5,890 nt of DNA from JAGMDK01 sp023128695. Its GTDB lineage: Bacteria; Planctomycetota; Phycisphaerae; UBA1845; Fen-1342. Shown piece after piece: positions 1 to 4,697 of the stretch. The stretch is taken from the NCBI GenBank assembly GCA_030628805.1, contig DAOVQG010000292.1, positions 1-5,890 on the forward strand, in the 5' to 3' direction. Every line of letters begins with the position of its first letter. The first letter of the stretch is position 1. The notes below the pieces were generated by a model that was not told where the DNA came from, made no database searches, and saw nothing but the letters and a program-made list of their open reading frames with translations. Position numbers and translations under genes: made by a program.

Positions 1-166
1 GGCCCTGGGCCTGCCGTTCGACCGCCCGCAATGCGCGGCCCAGCAATTCGCCGCGGGCCTGGGCCGCGGCTCGGCTGATCGCCGCGACCACCCCGTTGAA
101 ATCCAAACCTTCCACAGGTACCGTGATCACAATCGGATGCGATACCGTCAGTTCGGTATCCGGCAT
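1..166 (-). CDS. N-terminal fragment of an unrecognised protein, cut by the window edge
   Basis: The reading frame opens at the ATG complementary to 164-166 and stays open to the left edge, giving 55 residues that begin MPDTELTVSHPIVITVPVEG. A purine-rich ribosome binding site (GGAAGGTGA, complement of 171-179) sits just upstream, which supports this start. There is no signal peptide. Residues 1-20 look beta-like. Residues 21-55 (F-N-G-V-V-A-A-I then A-R-G-E-L-L-G-R-A-L-R-A-V-E-R) look like an amphipathic helix. That F..V...I....AR.LL..AL..V pattern resembles, by eye only, the N-terminal helix of UPF0236/ISLre2-type transposases. The start-codon hairpin would also suit a transposase. With so short a fragment this is a guess, and 'hypothetical protein' is the safe name. 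Confidence 0.6.
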   Translation of the reverse strand, partial: MPDTELTVSHPIVITVPVEGLDFNGVVAAISRAAAQARGELLGRALRAVERQAQG

Positions 167-212
167 AGGCTCACCTTCCTTTCACTTGGTCTGCGAAAGG
201 TCGTGAGCCTAT
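165..212 (-). promoter_or_regulatory. Hairpin covering the RBS and start codon of the left-edge gene
   Basis: Bases 165-174 (ATAGGCTCAC) are exactly complementary to 203-212 (GTGAGCCTAT), and inside them 178-183 (CCTTTC) are complementary to 195-200 (GAAAGG). The small internal loop is 175-177 against 201-202, and the apical loop is 184-194. In the minus-strand transcript, the 3' arm of the hairpin contains the whole GGAAGGTGA ribosome binding site and the first two bases of the ATG. The fold should therefore block ribosome entry until it is opened or until transcription starts inside it. Such occlusion is known in IS10 and IS50 transposase genes as protection from read-through transcripts. 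Its role here is inferred. As DNA it could instead be a protein-binding dyad. Confidence 0.6.
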
Positions 213-312
213 CCTTTCAAAAATCCCGCCCCAAGAGTTTCCCCAACATTCGTTACACTACGGAATCGCTGGGTCTGAGCATGATTACTGGCGGTGCTTC
301 CCCGGTTTGAGG

Positions 313-337
313 TATACTGATTATGCTGTAACAGTAT
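313..337 (+). promoter_or_regulatory. Candidate promoter -10 with overlapping operator-like dyad
   Basis: TATACT at 313-318 matches five of six bases of a sigma-70 -10 hexamer, but I cannot find a convincing -35 at 16-18 bases upstream. Overlapping it, ATACTG (314-319) and CAGTAT (332-337) form a perfect 6-bp dyad with a 12-base spacer, the geometry of a dimeric repressor site. Transcription from here would leave a leader of about 130 bases before the GTG at 459. Both assignments are tentative. Confidence 0.3.
318..329 (+). repeat. Left arm of a 12-bp inverted match flanking the carboxyltransferase gene
   Basis: TGATTATGCTGT at 318-329 recurs as its exact reverse complement at 2627-2638, immediately after the stop codon. 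The match does not extend beyond 12 bases at either end. The motif is AT-rich against a GC-rich background. It may be a shared protein site, a cassette end, or chance. Confidence 0.45.
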
Positions 338-458
338 GTGTGAGAGACTTGGCGGTTGGACCGTGCCCAGAGCGCGGCTAATCGACCGAGTCGGATCCGA
401 GTCAACTGCGGCCAGGGGACTGGGACCCCATCAGGACGCGGGTACGCGAGAAGCAGCC

Positions 459-2627
459 GTGCCATTCATCTTGCCGTTTGAAACCGAGATCAGCGCCCTC
501 GAGGAGCAATTAGCGGCCTTGCCCGAGCATGGTCCGGCCTACGCCGAGACGCGGGCTCGGTTGGAAGCCCGCGAGCGTGAGGTCTATCCGAATCTCAGCG
601 CTTACGACATGTTCCTCCTCTCGGGACACCCCTTCCGCCCCAAGGCGCTCGACTACATCCGGCATATCTTTCACGACGTACGCCTCTTCTACAATCCAGA
701 CGTGCGCGGCGACCATCTGATGGTGGCCGGCGAAGCCAAGCTGAAAATCGAAGGCCGTGTGATCGATGTTATCGTTATCGGACAACAAACCGGTCCTTCG
801 TCACAACGCGAGGAGCTGCTGCGCCTGCCGACCTCCGAGTACCAGCGCTGGAACCAGGGGATGGGATTCCCGGACGGCTTTCGCAAGGCCGTACACTTCA
901 TGGACCTCGCCGAGCGGCGGGGCTGGCCGGTGGTGGTTTTTGTGGACACACCGGGGGCCGACCCGTCGGAGTATTCGGAGGAGGAAGGTCAGGCCTTCGC
1001 GATCAATGAAGTCATCCACAAGACCACCTCGCTCAGGACGCCCAACCTGTCATATATCATCAGCCTGGGCGCTAGCGGCGGAGCGATTGCGATTACGCCG
1101 ACGAACCGCACGATCATGAACCAGTACGCGACGTACATGGTGATCAGCCCCGGCGGCTGCGCGTCGATCCTGTTTCGCAATCGCAGTCTGGAGTCGATCC
1201 GTATGGCCGCGGAGGGCCTGTGCCTGACCTCGGCGGACGCCATCCGGCAGGAGACCGTGGACGACGTGGTCGAAGAAGGCCTGCACCCCGGGCACCGCTA
1301 TCCGCAAGAACTCCTGGCGGCAGGCCGGGAGGCCGTCTCGCGGAATCTGGCCCAGCTCCTGGATTTGCGCGGCGAGGCGGCAGAGCACGCCCGGCGGACG
1401 AAATTCCGCGCGATGGGAGCGTGGGGCAAGTCCGGCGAAAAGCGGAGCCCCGAGGTATTGGCCCTGCGGGCCGCCGAGCAAGACCAGGCGTTCGCGAACT
1501 TGCAGGAGTTGCTCGCGGGCTATCTCGCGCTGGAAGCCGGCAAGGATGTCCCTGGGCACCGCCAGACGGTCGCTGAGGCCGCCTTGCTCGCCCAAGTGGA
1601 AGGCCGGCTGCGGGTCGCCCGGATCATCTATGCCCTCGAACGGCGGGATGCGCGATATTTGAGCCAAGTGCTCGACAGCAACGCGTCCTCGCTAAGCAAA
1701 ATACAATGGGCCCAACTGCGGGAGTTCGCCCTTGCGCGCCGCTATGGCAATATGGCCGGCGCCGCCTCGCTCCACCCCAACGGCGGCGCGACTCCTTATC
1801 GTCGGCTGCACCCCGTTGACGCCATCCGCCGGCTGACGGATGAGGGCTCGTTCCGTGAATTCGAGGAGACCGTTGCATATTGCTCGGTGGATCAGCTCCA
1901 CTTTCCACAGTACGAGGAGGCCTTGGCACGCGGGATTGAAAGAACCGGACTGCAATCCGGGTTGATCACCGGGACGGCCACCATAGGCGGTCGCCCGGCG
2001 GTACTGGCGCTCAACAACTTCGGCCTGGTCGGCAGCAGCCTGTGCGACGAGATCGCCGAGAAGTTCCGCTACGCCGCTCGGCAGGCGTTTGAGACCCGTA
2101 CGCCGCTGGTTTCGCTGGCGATGGGCGGCGGGGCGCGGATGCAGGAAGGCACGCCGTCGATGCACCGCAACATTCCCAAGGTCCAGCACTCGCTCAACGA
2201 GCTGGAGGAGGCCGGCGTGCCGCACATCTCGATCATCGCCGACCCCACCCTGGGCGGCACGGCGATCAGCTACGGCCTGCGCGGCGACTACATGATCGTC
2301 GTCCAGGGCTCGGCCAACATCGGCTTTTCCGGCAAACGCGTGGTCGAGCAGTTCCAGGAACGCAAGGTGGCGGAGGACTTCCAGCACGAAACCTGGCTAC
2401 TGCGGCGCGGCTTCGTGGACGAATGCGTCGCCACCGATCGCCTCGGCGAGCGCCTCGCGGAGTTACTTGCACACGTCGACGGCGGCGGAAAACTAGCCGA
2501 CCTGCAAACCCGCCGGCGCCGCCGCTGGGAGCCGAAACAAGAAATCTCACTCAACGATCCCACAAAAAAACGCCACCCGGCTAAAAAAAAAGACCGTAAA
2601 AAAACACGAAAAGTCGTGAGTGTATAA
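459..2627 (+). CDS. Single-chain acetyl-CoA carboxylase carboxyltransferase, alpha (AccA) then beta (AccD)
   Basis: This is a cytoplasmic carboxyltransferase that moves CO2 from carboxybiotin to acetyl-CoA to make malonyl-CoA for fatty acid synthesis. It has 722 residues from the GTG at 459. I chose that start because MPFILPFETEISALEEQL aligns with the AccA N-terminus; an ATG at 336 would add 41 atypical residues. A weak GAG lies 8 bases upstream. The AccA-like half spans about 1-305 and shows HPFRPKALDYI, DTPGADPSEYSEEEGQ, LGASGGAIAI and YATYMVISPGGCASILF. A helical linker of about 140 residues follows. The AccD-like half spans about 445-675 and shows GGGARMQEG, DPTLGGTAIS and NIGFSGKRVVEQ. 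The tail is Lys/Arg-rich. AccD's four-cysteine zinc ribbon is absent: the linker has no cysteine. No biotin carboxylase or BCCP gene adjoins it. Specificity for propionyl-CoA or another acyl-CoA cannot be excluded. Confidence 0.9.
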   Translation: MPFILPFETEISALEEQLAALPEHGPAYAETRARLEAREREVYPNLSAYDMFLLSGHPFRPKALDYIRHIFHDVRLFYNPDVRGDHLMVAGEAKLKIEGRVIDVIVIGQQTGPSSQREELLRLPTSEYQRWNQGMGFPDGFRKAVHFMDLAERRGWPVVVFVDTPGADPSEYSEEEGQAFAINEVIHKTTSLRTPNLSYIISLGASGGAIAITPTNRTIMNQYATYMVISPGGCASILFRNRSLESIRMAAEGLCLTSADAIRQETVDDVVEEGLHPGHRYPQELLAAGREAVSRNLAQLLDLRGEAAEHARRTKFRAMGAWGKSGEKRSPEVLALRAAEQDQAFANLQELLAGYLALEAGKDVPGHRQTVAEAALLAQVEGRLRVARIIYALERRDARYLSQVLDSNASSLSKIQWAQLREFALARRYGNMAGAASLHPNGGATPYRRLHPVDAIRRLTDEGSFREFEETVAYCSVDQLHFPQYEEALARGIERTGLQSGLITGTATIGGRPAVLALNNFGLVGSSLCDEIAEKFRYAARQAFETRTPLVSLAMGGGARMQEGTPSMHRNIPKVQHSLNELEEAGVPHISIIADPTLGGTAISYGLRGDYMIVVQGSANIGFSGKRVVEQFQERKVAEDFQHETWLLRRGFVDECVATDRLGERLAELLAHVDGGGKLADLQTRRRRRWEPKQEISLNDPTKKRHPAKKKDRKKTRKVVSV
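2564..2604 (+). other. Poly-A slippage sites in the carboxyltransferase tail
   Basis: Three A runs lie in the last 64 bases of the gene: seven at 2564-2570, nine at 2583-2591 and seven at 2598-2604. The first is read ACA-AAA-AAA, so it forms the heptamer A_AAA_AAA in the phase required for -1 ribosomal frameshifting. A -1 shift there would add T-P-P-G and stop at TAA 2582-2584, removing the basic tail. A -1 shift at the second run would stop at TAA 2597-2599. No clear stimulatory hairpin or well-placed internal Shine-Dalgarno sequence is visible, so function is unproven. Confidence 0.4.
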
Positions 2628-2638
2628 CAGCATAATCA
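2627..2638 (-). repeat. Right arm of the 12-bp inverted match flanking the carboxyltransferase gene
   Basis: ACAGCATAATCA is the exact reverse complement of 318-329 and begins on the last base of the TAA stop codon. See the left arm for interpretation. Confidence 0.45.
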
Positions 2639-2639
2639 A

Positions 2640-2761
2640 CTAGTCGGCGGGTAGAGCCCAACCAACAAGACTTGCTGAGCATTGACGGAGCCTCGACGAC
2701 GGGCAGCGAAGAGACCCTGGCATTCGTGAGCCTCGTGAAGCTCAGCGAACCGGCGGACTAG
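2640..2761. other. Intergenic element with nested inverted repeats
   Basis: CTAGTCGGCGGG at 2640-2651 pairs with CCGGCGGACTAG at 2750-2761 in 10 of 12 positions. Nested inside, GCTGAGC at 2674-2680 pairs exactly with GCTCAGC at 2740-2746. Together they could fold the intergenic segment into one long interrupted stem. GAGCCTCG also occurs twice as a direct repeat (2688-2695, 2728-2735). It carries no convincing open frame. It could be a structured 3' UTR, a small non-autonomous element or a degenerate repeat, and the family is not recognised. Confidence 0.3.
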
Positions 2762-2780
2762 AACAGTTTCAGCAAGAGAA

Positions 2781-2799
2781 GGTGCGTCCGGGACGCACC
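2781..2799 (-). terminator. Perfect palindromic hairpin between convergent genes
   Basis: GGTGCGTCC at 2781-2789 and GGACGCACC at 2791-2799 are exact reverse complements around a single base, so a 7-bp stem with a 5-base loop is sterically reasonable. It starts 11 bases beyond the stop codon of the minus-strand gene that ends at 2810. On that strand it is followed by TTCTCTT, a weak U-rich tract. It best fits a terminator for the minus-strand cluster. The plus-strand side lacks a T run. A dispersed genomic palindrome is the alternative. Confidence 0.45.
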
Positions 2800-2809
2800 A
2801 ATCCCAGGC

Positions 2810-3730
2810 TCACGCCGCCGCAGGCCGACGCTGCCGGCCAAACACAACCGTCCCCGCCGTCAACAACAGCAGCGTCATGACGATCAGGCCCCATTCGGAG
2901 ACGGTGGGGATTGACTCCTCGCATTCGTCGGGGATGCCGTTGCCGTTGTCGTCCTCCGACGTTCCCCCGGTTATGTCGCACTCATCGGGGACGCCGTTCG
3001 GTTGACAGTCCTCGCTAATTCCCCACGCGATGTCACACCCGTCGTGGATGCCGTTCGAGTTGCAATCCGGGAGGGGCGGCAGCACGAATTGAATTTCATT
3101 CTTCGCCAGTTCCACCATGTTGTCGACGTCGATCACATTGTCGGAAATAAACCCATTGATGACCGTTCGACCGTCATTGGCAATGACGATCGCGCTCCCA
3201 CCACTCGTGAACTCCGCGATGGATTCGCTTCCGCCGAGCGGTAGCAGCCGATCACCATTGTCAAACGCCCCTGTATCCTCGACATCGATAGGCGAGACCA
3301 CGCCCGTCCAGATCTCATGAGTAGCCGTCTGTATCACGGATTCAACGTCTCCTTGCTCGAAGTTCCCCACCGCGGTCACCCCGAGCGCCGCCGCCAGGGT
3401 CGGTTCTTCCTGGAGGTAGTGGTACGACATGACGACGTGGCCGCCGCCCGCGATGTAGCTCAACAGCGGCTCCCACCCAGCGCCATTCTCCCAGCTCTGG
3501 CCGGAGACGATGACCGCGCGGTACGTTTGGGTGGTCAACTGGGTATGTAACTCCTCATACGAGTGGACTTGCAGATAGGACACCCCCAACTGACTGGCAG
3601 CCGCATAAAAGGCCGGGATGAAGAAAGCATCGTCGTAAACCAATAGGTCGGCGTCGGGACAATCGGCTGGCGCGGCGGAGCCCAGTAGGGCCGCCCCGCA
3701 CAGGGCCGCAACACATTTCCGCATGTACAT
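2810..3730 (-). CDS. Exported IPTL-CTERM protein with GATase-like domain and acidic Asn/Gly/Asp repeats
   Basis: The product has 306 residues and the function is unknown. Residues 1-22 form a signal peptide (basic MYMRK, hydrophobic core, A-P-A cleavage site before D23). Residues 27-217 alternate strands and helices like a class I glutamine amidotransferase or ThuA-type fold, with LLVYDD, YRAVIVSGQSW and AGGGHVVMSYHYL. There is no obvious Cys-His-Glu triad, so this part is probably non-catalytic or binding. Residues 222-271 hold three repeats of about 18 residues (core NGxPDECDI), resembling calcium-binding thrombospondin type 3 repeats. Residues 274-281 read IPTVSEWG, then a membrane helix (282-297) and basic RQRR, which is the IPTL-CTERM exosortase sorting signal. 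GAGGAG lies 8 bases before this ATG; an in-frame ATG two codons later is less well spaced. It is the last gene of the cluster, 38 bases after its neighbour. Confidence 0.85.
   Translation of the reverse strand: MYMRKCVAALCGAALLGSAAPADCPDADLLVYDDAFFIPAFYAAASQLGVSYLQVHSYEELHTQLTTQTYRAVIVSGQSWENGAGWEPLLSYIAGGGHVVMSYHYLQEEPTLAAALGVTAVGNFEQGDVESVIQTATHEIWTGVVSPIDVEDTGAFDNGDRLLPLGGSESIAEFTSGGSAIVIANDGRTVINGFISDNVIDVDNMVELAKNEIQFVLPPLPDCNSNGIHDGCDIAWGISEDCQPNGVPDECDITGGTSEDDNGNGIPDECEESIPTVSEWGLIVMTLLLLTAGTVVFGRQRRPAAA
2915..3070 (-). repeat. Coding repeats for acidic, probably calcium-binding motifs
   Basis: Codons 221-272 of the IPTL-CTERM protein hold three tandem units with cores NSNGIHDGCD, QPNGVPDECD and NGNGIPDECE. 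The first two are separated by an I-x-x-G-x-S-E-D spacer. Spaced Asp, Asn and Glu residues suggest Ca2+ ligands, and each unit has cysteines that could pair after export. The first unit is the most divergent (H-D-G instead of P-D-E). Confidence 0.75.
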
Positions 3731-3738
3731 TGCTCGCT

Positions 3739-3744
3739 CTCCTC
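3739..3744 (-). promoter_or_regulatory. Ribosome binding site of the IPTL-CTERM gene
   Basis: GAGGAG on the minus strand, with 8 bases to the ATG at 3730. The second possible ATG (3722-3724) would be 14 bases away, so the upstream start is preferred. It lies in the 38-base gap after the preceding gene, consistent with coupled expression from one transcript. Confidence 0.65.
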
Positions 3745-3768
3745 AAAAAGACGACCTTGGGCTTTGGG

Positions 3769-4620
3769 CTACTTCTTGGACGACTCCACCGCCGGCGCGA
3801 CCGGGATCGCCCGCACGTTCGCCTCGCCAGTCCAGTCCGGTTGGCGCTCGGTGCCGGCGTGATACTCGTTCATGAACGGTTTTCGCAGGCGCATCTCCGA
3901 CGCGTTGACATGGCTCAGTTCCAGGTACACGACGGGGGAGGCGGCGACGATCTTCAGCGCGCCCGTCAACTTGAGCGCGCGAAACGTCCCTTCGCCCTCA
4001 ACCCGCAGGAGAGCGGGCTGGGGTTGCACCTTGCGGACGTGCGCGACGCCCACCTTGCCAAACTGGGCCAGGTACCGGTTCAAGGTCCGCACCTGCTCCC
4101 GCTCGTCCTGGCGGTGGAGGGCGCGCAGCAGGTCATCGTCCCAGCGTGGTCCCCCGCGGTGGACCAACGTGAGCGACCAGGGCCCTTCGGGCTCGCAGCA
4201 GGTGACATCCTTGATTGGCACCGTTGCCGCGAAATAGACCTCGGTCGCCTGTCCCCGGAAGTACACCAGGCCGGTGGTCACGTTCACGCCGCTTTCCACG
4301 CGATGCGTGGTAAACGCTTCCCGGAGAAGGGGAAACTGTTCTTCGAGCCAACGGCCGGCGGCCTCCACCGTCGCTGCGTAGTCTGCTTCGCGTACAAAAC
4401 GAGCTTTTTCGTCGATGTCGGCCAAGACGGTAGGGTGCCCCAACAACTTGCCGTTGCGCAGGTCGGCCGCCACGAGCGTGGCGCGATACGGCGCACAGGA
4501 CTGGATCATCTCTGCCAACCAGTCGGCGCGGGGCTGGGGGGGCATTGCGTTCTGACTGAACGCCTGCGAGACCGCGAACCCAAGCAGGATCACCGCGAGA
4601 AACGTTGAACAGGCTTTCAT
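3769..4620 (-). CDS. Secreted protein of unknown function
   Basis: I do not recognise this 283-residue protein. The start is the ATG at 4618-4620, which has AAGGAG 9 bases upstream and opens directly on a signal peptide. Frames continuing to an ATG at 4672-4674 or 4627-4629 would put coding sequence over that binding site. Residues 1-20 (MKACSTFLAVILLGFAVSQA) form the signal sequence, with S-Q-A as a likely cleavage site. The mature part looks soluble and mixed alpha/beta. It has helices at about 32-45 and 80-105, a strand-rich segment at 110-155 with a vicinal cysteine pair (141-142) in DVTCCEPEGPW, a charged helix at 160-188, then strands to the end. There is no C-terminal anchor; the tail is ESSKK. 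It sits between two other exported proteins in the same orientation (gaps 77 and 38 bases). Confidence 0.75.
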   Translation of the reverse strand: MKACSTFLAVILLGFAVSQAFSQNAMPPQPRADWLAEMIQSCAPYRATLVAADLRNGKLLGHPTVLADIDEKARFVREADYAATVEAAGRWLEEQFPLLREAFTTHRVESGVNVTTGLVYFRGQATEVYFAATVPIKDVTCCEPEGPWSLTLVHRGGPRWDDDLLRALHRQDEREQVRTLNRYLAQFGKVGVAHVRKVQPQPALLRVEGEGTFRALKLTGALKIVAASPVVYLELSHVNASEMRLRKPFMNEYHAGTERQPDWTGEANVRAIPVAPAVESSKK

Positions 4621-4629
4621 GGTTATCAT

Positions 4630-4652
4630 CTCCTTCCGAATGTTTGTCGGAA
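4630..4652 (-). promoter_or_regulatory. Ribosome binding site with adjoining hairpin
   Basis: AAGGAG (complement of 4630-4635) is the binding site for the secreted protein starting at 4620. Directly beside it, TTCCGA (minus strand, 4652-4647) and TCGGAA (4639-4634) form a perfect 6-bp stem with a 7-base loop. The stem's 3' arm takes in the two A bases of AAGGAG. This could reduce initiation or protect the downstream mRNA after processing. The stem is short, so the effect may be small. Confidence 0.4.
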
Positions 4653-4697
4653 AATAGTCTCTACGGTAGCACACCGATACTTGTTAGACGCAAAGGC

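Larger units (their letters stand above)
167..458. other. Divergent intergenic region
   Basis: This 292-base gap separates the leftward fragment from the carboxyltransferase. It holds the start-codon hairpin (165-212), a promoter/operator candidate (313-337) and one arm of a 12-bp inverted match (318-329). Bases 336-458 can be read in frame with the carboxyltransferase from an ATG at 336. Those 41 codons are rich in AGA, AGG, CGA, CTA and GGA, unlike the rest of the gene, and match nothing in AccA, so I treat them as leader. I see no tRNA or other gene here. Confidence 0.55.

Noticed and set aside
336..458. ATG at 336 as the start of the carboxyltransferase
   Set aside because: It has no ribosome binding site and sits within the ATACTG/CAGTAT dyad. 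Its 41 extra codons have atypical usage and no AccA counterpart. The GTG at 459 aligns with the AccA N-terminus.
1050..2387. Long minus-strand open frames (1050-1667 and 1692-2387) opposite the carboxyltransferase
   Set aside because: The plus strand encodes recognisable AccA and AccD motifs throughout. The antisense frames are arginine/proline-rich, low in family signal, and are expected by-products of high GC content.
2628..2700. Rho-independent terminator directly after the carboxyltransferase
   Set aside because: No GC-rich stem followed by a T run is visible just after the stop on the plus strand.
2915..3070. CRISPR or tandem DNA repeat
   Set aside because: The repetition is at protein level (acidic Asn/Gly/Asp motifs) inside a coding frame, with diverged bases and no spacer pattern.
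4621..4674. Longer N-terminus for the secreted protein from the ATG at 4672-4674
   Set aside because: The added 18 residues precede an obvious signal peptide and would translate the AAGGAG binding site.
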